From: an uncultured Eubacteriales bacterium
GTDB lineage: Bacteria > Bacillota > Clostridia > Christensenellales > CAG-917
NCBI GenBank assembly: GCA_900545885.1
Contig: URAF01000005.1
Coordinates: 65,966-129,965, forward strand
Length of the DNA stretch: 64,000 nt
Reading direction: 5' to 3'
Part shown: piece by piece, positions 10,500-19,549 of the stretch
Layout: each line of letters starts with the position of its first letter
Position numbering within the stretch: position 1 is the stretch's first letter
The notes under the pieces: generated by a model
What the model was told of the DNA's origin: nothing
What the model saw: the letters and a program-made list of their open reading frames with translations, nothing else
Databases searched by the model: none
Made by a program: the position numbers and the translations under genes

Positions 10500-12548
10500 A
10501 TGATTGTTGAGATGAAGAAGCTGGTGCTTGTAGGGCACCGCTCCGACAGACACAAACTTTTCAAGGCACTCCACAAGAGCAGAATTGTGGAGATTGTTTC
10601 GAGCGGCGATTTTCCTTATACCGAACGGCTGAACAACGCGGCGAAAACGGAAACTCTGAACGAGAAAATCGCCCGTCTGGACGCCGTTTTCGCATTTCTG
10701 AAAGAGTCCAAACGTACGGCAGTCAGACTTGAAAAGAACACCCGAAAGAGCGATGAACATTTCGAGTACGAGCCGCCCAAAAAACCGCTTATCGCGCCGT
10801 CCGTGATGCGTATCGATTACGACGGGTTCATGGGCATTGCAGACCGCGAAGCCGACTTGCTGTATGAGGTCGAGGAAATCGAAAACGTCATCGCCGAGCA
10901 GAACGAACTCAATTCCCGCAAAATCAAGTTGCAGGCGGAAATCGAGCGTTTTGCGCTTTACGAAACGATAGACGCGCCGTTCTCCTCTTATGTGGACACC
11001 GCGCTTGCGTCGGTTGCTCTCGGATACGTTCCCACCGTTCAACGCGCGCAGGTCGAGGCAATTGCCGAAAAGTTCGACGACTGCGCATATTTCGAATTTT
11101 ACGAACCCACGAAATTCCTGCCTTTCGTCGCAGTAGTTTCCAAGGAAAGAGCGTACGAAGTCTATCAGGCTTTGCAGGAGCTCGACTACACCAAGAATTC
11201 GTTTGCGGACGAACTCACTCCCGCGCAGGCAATAGAGCAGGCAAAGAAAGAAATATCCGCTCTCGAAAAATCCAAGAAAGAGTTGCTTTCCAAGGCTCTC
11301 GAAAAAGAGAGTTTTATCGAAGAACTCAAAGTCCTTTACGACTATTACCTCTACGAAGTGCAGAAATACGAGGCACTCGACGGATTTGCGGCGACCGAAC
11401 GCAGTTTCGTGATGGAAGCGTGGTTCCCCGCAGAACAGGAAGAAAAAATCGTGGCAATGCTTGACGAAGTTTCTTCCGCAATAGTGTACGAATTCCGTTC
11501 CCCCGAAGAGAACGAAGTCGTGCCCACGCTGGTGCGTTCCAAAAAGCTTTTTGCGCCTTACGAGGACGTCACCAATATGTACAGCATTCCCAACTATCGC
11601 GAGGACATAGACCCCAACCCGATTATGGCGTTTTTCTATTTCCTTTTCTTCGGCATTATGATAGCCGACGCAGGTTACGGAATACTGCTTGCCGTTGCGG
11701 GATTTGTGCTTTACAAACTCAAAAAGCCCGTTCCCGGAAAGGGCAGACTGCTGCTTATCGTAGGCATGGGCGGCATTTCGACCGTCATATGGGGCATACT
11801 GTTCGGCGGTTGGTTCGGACTTACGTTGCCGACGGGCGGTTTCCTCGATACGATAAAATGGTTCAATCCGCTTGACGAACCCATACTTATGCTCGGACTG
11901 TGTCTGGGACTCGGTCTTTTGCAGATTGTATGCGGTATGATTATATCCGCAATCAACAAAATCCGCCTGCACAGAATGGGCGACGCAATCTGCGAGGATG
12001 TAAGCTGGGTTGTTGCGATTGCGGGTATCGGTATGCTTGCGCTCTCGCTGCTCGTGGTGAAAAACGATGCGCTGAAATATGCGGGTATAGCGTTTATCGC
12101 ACTCGGACTCGGCGTTTTGGTCATAGGCAACGGCAGAAAGAAGAAAGGCGTAAAAGGCAAGGTTCTCGGCGCGGTTACCGGTATAGGCAAACTTTACGAC
12201 GGCGTGAACATTCTGTCCGACGTTCTGAGTTACTCCCGTCTTTTCGGTCTGAGTCTTTCGGGCGCGGTCGTCGCACTCGTGGTCAACCAGATTTGCCTTA
12301 CCCTTATGGATATGCTGCCCGCGGTCAACGGAATTCCCGTTGTCGGCGTTATAGTGTCCATTCCGATATTCATGATAGGGCACCTTTTCAACATCGGCAT
12401 TTCCACTCTCGGCGCATACGTTCACAACTGCCGTTTGCAGTACATTGAATTCTTCGGCAAATTTTATACCGGTGCGGGACATATGTTTATCCCGTTCGGC
12501 TCTAAATCAAAATACACTTATGTAGATATGCAGGAGGTAACAAAATGA
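10500..12548 (+). CDS. ntpI: V-type ATPase membrane subunit I (a subunit)
   Basis: Membrane stator subunit that provides the ion half-channels facing the rotor ring. It has 682 residues: a cytoplasmic N-terminal half with coiled-coil regions (about residues 1-360) and a C-terminal half with about seven or eight membrane helices (from about residue 375). The essential Arg is visible as R580 in LSYSRLFGLSLSG. I chose the ATG at 10500 because subunit I proteins usually begin MxIVxMKK; an ATG at 10512 is an alternative. The stop overlaps the start of subunit K by 4 bp (ATGA), indicating translational coupling. Confidence 0.93.
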   Translation: MIVEMKKLVLVGHRSDRHKLFKALHKSRIVEIVSSGDFPYTERLNNAAKTETLNEKIARLDAVFAFLKESKRTAVRLEKNTRKSDEHFEYEPPKKPLIAPSVMRIDYDGFMGIADREADLLYEVEEIENVIAEQNELNSRKIKLQAEIERFALYETIDAPFSSYVDTALASVALGYVPTVQRAQVEAIAEKFDDCAYFEFYEPTKFLPFVAVVSKERAYEVYQALQELDYTKNSFADELTPAQAIEQAKKEISALEKSKKELLSKALEKESFIEELKVLYDYYLYEVQKYEALDGFAATERSFVMEAWFPAEQEEKIVAMLDEVSSAIVYEFRSPEENEVVPTLVRSKKLFAPYEDVTNMYSIPNYREDIDPNPIMAFFYFLFFGIMIADAGYGILLAVAGFVLYKLKKPVPGKGRLLLIVGMGGISTVIWGILFGGWFGLTLPTGGFLDTIKWFNPLDEPILMLGLCLGLGLLQIVCGMIISAINKIRLHRMGDAICEDVSWVVAIAGIGMLALSLLVVKNDALKYAGIAFIALGLGVLVIGNGRKKKGVKGKVLGAVTGIGKLYDGVNILSDVLSYSRLFGLSLSGAVVALVVNQICLTLMDMLPAVNGIPVVGVIVSIPIFMIGHLFNIGISTLGAYVHNCRLQYIEFFGKFYTGAGHMFIPFGSKSKYTYVDMQEVTK

Positions 12549-13018
12549 CATTAGGTACTTTCCTTGGTATGCTCGGCGCGGCTCTTGCGGCTTTGCTTGC
12601 GGGCATAGGCTCGGCAATCGGCGTCGGTATGGCAGGTAAAGCGGCGGCGGGCGTAACCGCGGAAGACCCCGACAAGTTCTCCAAAGTTCTTGTTCTGCAA
12701 CTTCTTCCCGGCACCCAAGGCATCTACGGTCTGCTTATCGCGTTCCTCGTCTTCATTCAGATCGGACTGTTCGGCGACATCGCGGCACTTTCCACGCAGG
12801 CGGGTCTTACTCTGTTTGCGGCGTGTATGCCCATTGCGTTCGTCGGTCTTTTGAGCGCGATTTATCAGGCAAAAGTCGCAGTCAGCGGCATTGCGCTGGT
12901 TGCAAAGCGTCCCGAAGAAAGCGGTAAAGCAATCATTCTGACGGTTATGGTCGAAACCTACGCCGTTCTCGCACTGCTGGTATCCTTCCTCGGCGTTATG
13001 ATTCCACAGTACGCGTAA
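12545..13018 (+). CDS. ntpK: V-type ATPase rotor ring subunit K (c subunit), Na+-type ligands
   Basis: Membrane rotor proteolipid of 157 residues made of two fused helical hairpins (four membrane segments), the bacterial V-type form. The second hairpin carries the ion-binding Glu137 (MVETYAV). The first hairpin has LPGTQG (L54, T57, Q58) and the second has Q108 (IYQAKV). These match the residues that bind Na+ in E. hirae NtpK (L61, T64, Q65, Q110, E139), with the same 29-residue Q-to-E spacing. I infer a Na+-translocating enzyme. A strong GGAGGT site precedes the ATG, which overlaps the stop of subunit I. Confidence 0.95.
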   Translation: MTLGTFLGMLGAALAALLAGIGSAIGVGMAGKAAAGVTAEDPDKFSKVLVLQLLPGTQGIYGLLIAFLVFIQIGLFGDIAALSTQAGLTLFAACMPIAFVGLLSAIYQAKVAVSGIALVAKRPEESGKAIILTVMVETYAVLALLVSFLGVMIPQYA

Positions 13019-13019
13019 T

Positions 13020-13595
13020 ATGTCCAAACAAGCGATAATCGAAAAAATCCTGTCCGACGCGGACGCGCAGGCACGGGCGACAATCGAAGAAGCCGAAAAA
13101 AAAGCGGACGAAATAATTTCGCTTGCGGCGGAGCAGTGCAAAAGTTATCTTGCCCGCAACAAGAGCGATATTGACCGCGCGGTCAAAGAGGTTGCCGAAC
13201 GCGCCGAAACCGTAGCGGAACTCGACGCACGCAAACTGTTGCTGAAAGCCAAGTCCGAAGTGCTTGACGAGGTTTACGCGCTTGCTTTGAAAAAGGCGCG
13301 CGAACTCGACAAAGCCGACTATAAGAAAGTCGTCGAAGGAATGCTCAAATTCGCAGAAGACGGGGATAAAGTTACCGTTTCGGCGCGTGAAAAGGGCATT
13401 GTGACCAAAAAGATGGTCGACGATGCGGCAAAAGCAAAGGGCGCGAAACTTGCGCTCGACTCCGAATACGGCGATTTCGACGGCGGCGTGTTGCTTACGG
13501 GCAACGGTATCGACAAGAACTTCACCTTTGAAGTCGAGTTCGCTTTGCTCCGCGACGCGACGGAAGCCAAAATAGCCAAGGAACTCTTCGGTTGA
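13020..13595 (+). CDS. ntpE: V-type ATPase peripheral stalk subunit E
   Basis: Stalk subunit of 191 residues linking the A3B3 head to the membrane stator. The N-terminal half (residues 1-110) is a charged coiled coil, and the C-terminal half is a compact alpha/beta domain ending in FEVEFALLRDATEAKIAKELFG-like helices, as in the AtpE/NtpE family. The start lies 1 bp after the subunit K stop. The protein pairs with the G/H-type subunit encoded at the head of the operon. Confidence 0.9.
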   Translation: MSKQAIIEKILSDADAQARATIEEAEKKADEIISLAAEQCKSYLARNKSDIDRAVKEVAERAETVAELDARKLLLKAKSEVLDEVYALALKKARELDKADYKKVVEGMLKFAEDGDKVTVSAREKGIVTKKMVDDAAKAKGAKLALDSEYGDFDGGVLLTGNGIDKNFTFEVEFALLRDATEAKIAKELFG

Positions 13596-13597
13596 TT

Positions 13598-14572
13598 ATG
13601 TCTGACAAATTCATTTTCCAGAACGCACGGATAAAATCCATGGAAAACCGCTTGCTCGGTCAGCAGCAGCTGCAACGGCTTGCGGAGGCTTCTTCCGTGC
13701 GCGAAATGCAGAAGGCGCTCGGCGAAATGGGGTTCGGAATTGCGGCGGCAGGCGAAAACGCAGGCGTTGACAGAATGATTGAAGCCGAAGAGAAAAACGC
13801 CCTTGCCGTGCTCAAAGAGTTCAACGTCGACGGCGCGCTGGACGCACTTGTTCTGGAAGCGGACTATCACAATCTCAAAGCATTGCTCAAAGCCTCTGTC
13901 ACGGGCGAGAAAAATCCCGTGCTCGGTGCGGAAGGGCTTTACAATACGGAAGTTCTGCGCGACGGAACGGAAGGCGACTACCACGCTTTGCGCCCGTTGA
14001 TGGCGGACGCAGTGCGCGCGGTGGAAAAGAGCCTTGCGGAGGGACGTCTTACTCCTCACGGCATTGACTGCACGGTGGACAAGGCTATGTTCCGCGATAT
14101 TTCCGAAACGGCGAAAAAGGGCGGAGAAGCGGTCAAGGCATACTACGTGTTCAAGACCGATTGCGTCAACATTTCTTCTTTTCTCCGTTGCCGCAGACTG
14201 GGACTTCCCGAAAAGCTGTTCGAAGAAAACTTTATGCCGGGCGGAACTCTCGGAGAGGATTTCTTCCTTTCCGTCTACGACGCTTCGCTCGACGTGTTCC
14301 GCGACAAATTCAAGTTCACGCCCTATCAGTCTCTCGTTGCAGAGGCGGTCGACGGCGGCAATCTCGTTGCGTTCGAGGTTCAGGTGGACAATTTGTTGCT
14401 GGATATGTGGCGCAAACGCAAGGACGATATGTTCTCGTGCGCGCCCGTTGTCGGCTACTACTTCGGCAAACTCGCCGAAATCAAAGCCGTAAAACTGGTG
14501 TTCGCAGGCGTTAAAAACAACGTCGAACCCCGTTTAATCAAAGAAAGGATGCGTGATATTTATGGTGCGTGA
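13598..14572 (+). CDS. ntpC: V-type ATPase subunit C (rotor adaptor, d-type)
   Basis: A 324-residue cytoplasmic subunit of the AtpC/NtpC (V-ATPase d) family, the funnel that couples the central shaft (D and G) to the K ring. It begins with FQNARIKSMENRLLG and has the family pattern of three similar helical bundles. I chose the ATG at 13598, two bases after the subunit E stop. It ends inside the next gene, overlapping its start by 11 bp, so translation of the pair is probably coupled. Confidence 0.9.
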   Translation: MSDKFIFQNARIKSMENRLLGQQQLQRLAEASSVREMQKALGEMGFGIAAAGENAGVDRMIEAEEKNALAVLKEFNVDGALDALVLEADYHNLKALLKASVTGEKNPVLGAEGLYNTEVLRDGTEGDYHALRPLMADAVRAVEKSLAEGRLTPHGIDCTVDKAMFRDISETAKKGGEAVKAYYVFKTDCVNISSFLRCRRLGLPEKLFEENFMPGGTLGEDFFLSVYDASLDVFRDKFKFTPYQSLVAEAVDGGNLVAFEVQVDNLLLDMWRKRKDDMFSCAPVVGYYFGKLAEIKAVKLVFAGVKNNVEPRLIKERMRDIYGA

Positions 14573-14891
14573 CGGTATTGCGGTCGTCGGTGACAAGGAC
14601 TCCGTCCTCGCTTTCAAGGCGATAGGTCTGGACGTCTTTCCCGTCGAGGGCGAAATGGAAGCGCGCGAGAAGGTCAAACAACTCGCCCGTTCCTATTCCG
14701 TTATTTTCGTCACCGACCAGATTGCAAAGCAAATCAGCTCGCTTTTGTTGAGATACAAGGCGCGCCCTTATCCCGTCGTCGTTCCCATTCCTTCCGCCGA
14801 AGGCAACTCCGGTTTCGGTATGCAGGGAATAAAAGCGGACGTCGAAAAGGCTATCGGCGCGGATATTCTGTTTGATAGAGAGGATAACTAA
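14562..14891 (+). CDS. ntpG: V-type ATPase subunit F (NtpG-like, central shaft)
   Basis: A 109-residue Rossmann-like protein of the V-ATPase F family. It begins IAVVGDKDSVLAFKAIGLDVFPV and has the typical VIFVTDQIA strand-helix and the PIPS segment near residue 77. It binds subunit D in the rotating shaft. The ATG at 14562 is preferred over a GTG at 14553 because the AGGA site lies too close to the GTG. Its stop shares one base with the ATG of subunit A. Confidence 0.9.
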   Translation: MVRDGIAVVGDKDSVLAFKAIGLDVFPVEGEMEAREKVKQLARSYSVIFVTDQIAKQISSLLLRYKARPYPVVVPIPSAEGNSGFGMQGIKADVEKAIGADILFDREDN

Positions 14892-16654
14892 TGCAAGTCG
14901 GAAAAATTGTCAAGGTTTCGGGACCGTTGATTATCGCCGAGAATATGGCGGAGAGCAAAATGTACGACGTCGTGCGCGTCAGCGAAAAACAGCTCATCGG
15001 CGAAATCATCGAACTCAGAGGCGACCTCGCTTCCATTCAGGTCTATGAAGAAACCAGCGGACTAGGTCCCGGTGAAAACGTATATTCCACGGGTTCGCCC
15101 CTGTCCGTCGAACTCGCTCCCGGTCTTATCGAGAGTATTTTCGACGGGATTCAGCGTCCCCTTGCCAAGTTGCGCGAGGTGTCGGGCGACAGAATCGCAC
15201 GCGGCGTCACCGTCAACGCTATCGACCACGAGAAAAAATGGGATTTCGTTCCCGTCGTCAAAAAAGGCGACAAGGTCGAGGCGGGCAACGTGCTCGGTAC
15301 GGTGCAGGAAAACGTGCTCGTGTTGCATAAGATTATGGTGCCGTTCGGAATTTCTGGCACCGTCAAAGAAATAAAGAAGGGCAGTTTCAACATAGAACAG
15401 ACCATCGCGGTCATCGCCACCGAAAGCGGCGACAAGGAAGTTTGTATGTTGCAGAAATGGCCCGTCCGTAAGGGCAGACCTTACGCCGAAAAACTCGCTC
15501 CCCGTGCTCCGCTTGTTACGGGACAAAGAGTTATCGACACGCTGTTCCCCATTGCAAAAGGCGGCGTGGCGGCGGTTCCCGGACCTTTCGGAAGCGGCAA
15601 AACCGTCGTTCAGCACCAGCTTGCAAAATGGGCGGACGCGGATATCATCGTGTACGTCGGCTGCGGCGAACGCGGCAACGAAATGACGGACGTTCTCAAC
15701 GAGTTCCCCGAACTTGTCGACCCTCACAGCGGACAGCCGCTTATGAAACGTACCGTCCTTATCGCAAACACTTCGGACATGCCCGTTGCGGCGCGCGAAG
15801 CATCCATTTATACGGGTATCACAATCGCCGAATATTTCCGCGACATGGGTTATTCCGTAGCAATCATGGCGGACTCCACTTCGCGTTGGGCGGAAGCGCT
15901 CCGCGAAATGAGCGGCCGACTTGAAGAAATGCCCGGTGAAGAAGGCTATCCCGCATATCTTTCTTCCCGTCTTGCCGAGTTCTACGAAAGAGCAGGACTT
16001 GTCAAGGTTCTGGGCGGCAACGGTCGCGAAGGTGCAATTACGGCAATAGGCGCGGTTTCGCCTCCCGGCGGCGACTTGTCCGAACCCGTTGCGCAAAGTA
16101 CGTTGCGTATCGTCAAAGTCTTCTGGGGATTGTCCGCGTCGCTTGCGTACAAACGTCATTTCCCTGCGGTCGACTGGCTGACGAGTTATTCGCTGTACGC
16201 CGACAGACTGGGCGACTGGTACGCCGAAAACGTCGGCGACGACTGGGTTCCGCTCCGTTCCGCAGCGATGAGAATTTTGCAGGAAGAAGCCTCGCTCGAC
16301 GAAATCGTCCGACTTGTCGGTATGGACGCGCTGTCGCCGTATGACAGACTTACCATGGAAACGGCAAAGTCCATTCGCGAAGACTATCTGCACCAGAACG
16401 CTTTCCACGAAGTTGACACTTATGCGTCACTCGAAAAGCAAAGACGTATGCTCGGGCTCATCATCGAGGAAGACAAACTCGCAAGAGAGGCTCTCGAAAA
16501 GAACGTCGACATAGAGGACATTCTCGAACTGCCCGTAAAAGAGCAGATAGGCAGAGCGAAGTATATTTCCGAGGACGAGCTTGACAAGTTCGACGCGCTC
16601 GAAGTCGAACTCAAAAAAGAAATGCTTGCACTCTCCGACGAAGGAGGAATGTGA
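14891..16654 (+). CDS. ntpA: V-type ATPase catalytic subunit A
   Basis: The nucleotide-hydrolysing subunit of the A3B3 head, 587 residues, the normal length. The Walker A motif is GPFGSGKT at residues 231-238 (Lys237), followed by the family signature around GCGERGNEM and the Walker B region near IMADSTSRWAEALRE. The long non-homologous insert that distinguishes A from B and from F-type beta subunits lies before the P-loop, around residues 110-200. It is the seventh ATPase gene and overlaps the preceding one by one base. Confidence 0.97.
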   Translation: MQVGKIVKVSGPLIIAENMAESKMYDVVRVSEKQLIGEIIELRGDLASIQVYEETSGLGPGENVYSTGSPLSVELAPGLIESIFDGIQRPLAKLREVSGDRIARGVTVNAIDHEKKWDFVPVVKKGDKVEAGNVLGTVQENVLVLHKIMVPFGISGTVKEIKKGSFNIEQTIAVIATESGDKEVCMLQKWPVRKGRPYAEKLAPRAPLVTGQRVIDTLFPIAKGGVAAVPGPFGSGKTVVQHQLAKWADADIIVYVGCGERGNEMTDVLNEFPELVDPHSGQPLMKRTVLIANTSDMPVAAREASIYTGITIAEYFRDMGYSVAIMADSTSRWAEALREMSGRLEEMPGEEGYPAYLSSRLAEFYERAGLVKVLGGNGREGAITAIGAVSPPGGDLSEPVAQSTLRIVKVFWGLSASLAYKRHFPAVDWLTSYSLYADRLGDWYAENVGDDWVPLRSAAMRILQEEASLDEIVRLVGMDALSPYDRLTMETAKSIREDYLHQNAFHEVDTYASLEKQRRMLGLIIEEDKLAREALEKNVDIEDILELPVKEQIGRAKYISEDELDKFDALEVELKKEMLALSDEGGM

Positions 16655-16656
16655 CA

Positions 16657-18036
16657 ATGTTGAAAGAATACCGTACAATACGAGAAATCGTCGGACCTCT
16701 GATGCTGGTTGAAGGCGTCGAGGGCGTAAAGTACGACGAACTCGTCGAAATCAGACAGGAAAACGGCGAAATCCGAAGCGGCAAGGTGCTGGAAATCAAC
16801 CGTGACAAGGCGCTTGTCCAGTTGTTCGAACCGTCGCAGGGCATAAAGATGTCCACGTCCAAAGCGCGTTTTCTCGGCAGAAGCATAGAACTCGCCGTGT
16901 CCGAAGAAATGCTGGGCAGAGTTTTCGACGGTATGGGTCGTCCCCGCGACGGCGGCGCACCCATTATTCCCGAAAAGAAAATGGACATCAACGGTCAGCC
17001 TATCAACCCCGTTGCGCGCGACTATCCCAACGAGTTCATTCAGACGGGCATAAGCGCGATTGATGGATTGAATACGCTTGTCCGCGGACAGAAACTTCCC
17101 GTGTTTTCGATGTCGGGTCTTCCGCACGCCGAACTTGCGGCGCAGATTGCAAGACAGGCAAAAGTCATAGGCTCCGACAGCAAATTCGCGGTCGTGTTCG
17201 CAGCAGTCGGTATAACGTTCGAAGAAGCGGACTTCTTCATTTCCGACTTCCGCAAAACGGGCGCGATAGAACGCGCGGTTATGTTTGTCAACCTTGCAAA
17301 CGACCCCGCAGTCGAACGTATCGCAACCCCGCGTATGGCGCTCACCGCGGCAGAATATCTCGCGTACGAAAAGGATATGCACGTTCTCGTCATAACCACG
17401 GACATAACCAACTACGCCGAAGCGCTGCGCGAAGTTTCCGCCGCCCGTAAAGAAGTTCCCGGACGCCGCGGATACCCCGGATACCTGTACACCGACCTTG
17501 CTACAATGTACGAAAGAGCGGGACGTATCGTCGGCAAGAAAGGGTCGATTACGCAGATACCTATTCTTACAATGCCCGAAGACGACAAAACCCACCCGAT
17601 ACCCGACCTTACGGGTTACATCACGGAAGGGCAGATTATGTTGTCGCGAGAACTATACAAGAAAGGTCTGACGCCGCCTATCGACGTTCTGCCTTCGCTC
17701 AGCCGACTGAAAGACAAAGGTATCGGCGCAGGCAAGACCCGTGAAGACCACGCGGACACCATGAACCAGTTGTTCAGCGCGTACGCACAGGGCAAGGAGG
17801 CAAAGGAACTTAGTTCAATTCTCGGCGAAGCCGCCCTTACCGAAGTGGACAAGAAGTTTGCTCGGTTTGCAGAAGAATTCGAAAAGCAATACGTTTCGCA
17901 GGGTTTCCACACCAACCGCACGATTGAAGAAACCCTTGACCTCGGCTGGAACCTGCTGTCCCTGCTCCCGAGAAGCGAACTGAAACGTATCCGCGACGCA
18001 TATCTCGACAAGTATCTCAAAAAGTCGGAGCAATGA
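16657..18036 (+). CDS. ntpB: V-type ATPase regulatory subunit B
   Basis: Non-catalytic nucleotide-binding subunit of the head, 459 residues. It lacks a Walker A lysine motif, as expected for B, and has the conserved segments ISAIDGLNTLVRGQK and REVSAARKEVPGRRGYPGY. I chose the ATG at 16657, which sits 9 bp after an AAGGAGGA site; a GTG at 16651 is too close to that site. It follows subunit A by 2 bp. Confidence 0.97.
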   Translation: MLKEYRTIREIVGPLMLVEGVEGVKYDELVEIRQENGEIRSGKVLEINRDKALVQLFEPSQGIKMSTSKARFLGRSIELAVSEEMLGRVFDGMGRPRDGGAPIIPEKKMDINGQPINPVARDYPNEFIQTGISAIDGLNTLVRGQKLPVFSMSGLPHAELAAQIARQAKVIGSDSKFAVVFAAVGITFEEADFFISDFRKTGAIERAVMFVNLANDPAVERIATPRMALTAAEYLAYEKDMHVLVITTDITNYAEALREVSAARKEVPGRRGYPGYLYTDLATMYERAGRIVGKKGSITQIPILTMPEDDKTHPIPDLTGYITEGQIMLSRELYKKGLTPPIDVLPSLSRLKDKGIGAGKTREDHADTMNQLFSAYAQGKEAKELSSILGEAALTEVDKKFARFAEEFEKQYVSQGFHTNRTIEETLDLGWNLLSLLPRSELKRIRDAYLDKYLKKSEQ

Positions 18037-18065
18037 CCGACTTTACCAAAATAAAACGGTAAACT

Positions 18066-18695
18066 ATGGCAAAACTCAACGTCAATCCAACGAGAATGGA
18101 GCTGAGACGGCTCAAAACCCGTCTTAAAACTGCCACCCGCGGACACAAACTTCTGAAAGACAAGTCCGACGAAATGATAAGGCAGTTTATGCTCTATATA
18201 CGCGAAAACAAACGCCTGCGTGAAGAAGTGGAAGGCGAGCTTTCGCAAGCGTTGAAAGAGTTTATGCTGGCGCGTGCGGTGTCGAGCGACGCTGTCATAG
18301 AAGAAGCGGTCGCAATGCCCGGCGTCAAAGCCGAACTCAAAACGTCGGAGAAAAACGTGATGAGCGTAGGTGTTCCCGAATTCGAAATCGTCGAACACGA
18401 AAACGCAGACCTTTATCCGTATTCCTTTGCGGGCGTAACTTCCGAACTTGACAATTCAATCGCCACGCTGTCCACGCTGCTCGGCAAACTTTTGAAACTT
18501 GCCGAAGTGGAAAAGACGTGCAATATGCTTGCGGACGAAATCGAGAAGAACAGACGCCGCGTCAACGCGTTGGAGTACGTAATGATTCCGCAACTCAAAG
18601 AGACGATAAAGTATATAACGATGAAACTCGACGAAAACGAGAGAAGCGCCACGATACGACTTATGAAAGTCAAGTCGATGATAGAGAACAGATAA
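18066..18695 (+). CDS. ntpD: V-type ATPase central shaft subunit D
   Basis: The 209-residue shaft subunit that rotates inside the A3B3 head. It starts with the family hallmark NPTRMELRRLKTRLKTA and ends with a long antiparallel helix rich in Arg and Lys (ALEYVMIPQLKETIKYI). It is the last gene of the operon, 29 bp after subunit B. No further ntp genes (H or J) follow, so the operon has nine genes. Confidence 0.95.
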   Translation: MAKLNVNPTRMELRRLKTRLKTATRGHKLLKDKSDEMIRQFMLYIRENKRLREEVEGELSQALKEFMLARAVSSDAVIEEAVAMPGVKAELKTSEKNVMSVGVPEFEIVEHENADLYPYSFAGVTSELDNSIATLSTLLGKLLKLAEVEKTCNMLADEIEKNRRRVNALEYVMIPQLKETIKYITMKLDENERSATIRLMKVKSMIENR

Positions 18696-18794
18696 TCTGT
18701 TCTGCTGTCGTTTCTTTTCGTTGCATTACAGTGACAACGAGAGAGTGCAAACCGCAACGAACCGATTGTCGAAAAAGCAATTTCAAATCAGAAC

Positions 18795-18827
18795 AACCGC
18801 CCGCAAACTTGCGGACGGTTATTATTT
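18795..18827 (+). terminator. Possible terminator of the ATPase operon
   Basis: An 11-bp stem with one mismatch (AACCGCCCGCA / TGCGGACGGTT) and a 4-nt loop is followed by a weak ATTATTT tail. It lies between the convergent ends of ntpD and queH. Confidence 0.6.
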
Positions 18828-18839
18828 AATCGTAAATAA

Positions 18840-19427
18840 TCATTCTGTCGGGAAGTCGGGGAAACCGCAACCGCAGTAGTGTTGACGGTAAAGTCCGTAT
18901 TCTTTGCAAAGTTTAACAGAAGTGAGATATCCGTCTTTTTTCTTGAAATCGGAACATAGATATTCGACGCCGAATTTCTCTCCGCATTCTTCGCCTATTG
19001 CGTTTATCAGCTTTGCGTTTTTTCTGGGGCTTACAGTCAGAGTGGTTGCAAAATAATCGTACTCGTCCTTGTGTGCGGCAAGATATTTCGCCGTTTTGCC
19101 GAGTCGCAGTCGGAAACATTCCGTACACCTTGCGCCGCCTTCGGGCAGGTTTTCCATACCGTGTACAAGGTCCGTGTATTCGGTTTCGTTCTGTTCGGGG
19201 ACGATGAGTTTTATTTGCGGGAAATGCGCCAAAAGCTGTTTTAATGTGTCAAGACGTTTGATAAACTCCGATTTCGGCAAAATATTTGGGTTGTAGTAGT
19301 AGAGCGTGACATCGAAGAAGTCCGCGATTGCAGGAAGTACGCCAGCGGCGCACGGTCCGCAGCATACGTGCAACAAAAGGCGTTTGGCTGCGCTTTGGAT
19401 TTCTTTTGCCTCGTCGACGGTTCTCAT
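18840..19427 (-). CDS. queH: Epoxyqueuosine reductase QueH
   Basis: Catalyses the last step of queuosine synthesis on tRNA, reducing epoxyqueuosine; the QueH type replaces QueG in many anaerobes. The 195-residue protein (former DUF208) shows the paired Cys motif HVCCGPCAAG (residues 20-29), a CTEC motif and the terminal YCGCGF motif, which bind the Fe-S cluster and a second metal. The ATG is the only start that gives the normal N terminus. It has no ribosome binding site and sits 6 nt after a good -10 box, so the mRNA is probably leaderless. No other queuosine gene is in the window. Confidence 0.92.
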   Translation of the reverse strand: MRTVDEAKEIQSAAKRLLLHVCCGPCAAGVLPAIADFFDVTLYYYNPNILPKSEFIKRLDTLKQLLAHFPQIKLIVPEQNETEYTDLVHGMENLPEGGARCTECFRLRLGKTAKYLAAHKDEYDYFATTLTVSPRKNAKLINAIGEECGEKFGVEYLCSDFKKKDGYLTSVKLCKEYGLYRQHYCGCGFPDFPTE

Positions 19428-19433
19428 ATTCCG

Positions 19434-19462
19434 ATTCTAGCACTTATGCGTGCTTTTCACAA
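19434..19462 (-). promoter_or_regulatory. Promoter of queH (leaderless arrangement)
   Basis: On the - strand: TTGTGA, 17 bp, TAGAAT, then 6 nt to the queH ATG. Transcription would start at or next to the A of the start codon. Confidence 0.7.
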
Positions 19463-19504
19463 CGGATTGACGCTTTTTCATTTTAGAGTATTTGCCGCGA
19501 CGGG

Positions 19505-19533
19505 TTGAGCGCGCGCGCATTGTATGATATAAT
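19505..19533 (+). promoter_or_regulatory. Promoter of the ABC exporter operon
   Basis: TTGAGC, 17 bp and a perfect TATAAT lie upstream of a GAGGTGAG ribosome binding site and the ATG at 19550. It diverges from the queH promoter. Confidence 0.8.
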
Positions 19534-19549
19534 CGCTGTGAGGTGAGTT

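Noticed and set aside
18518..18829. A 103-codon + strand frame overlapping the end of ntpD
   Set aside because: Lies in another frame of ntpD and runs through the terminator; no recognisable protein.
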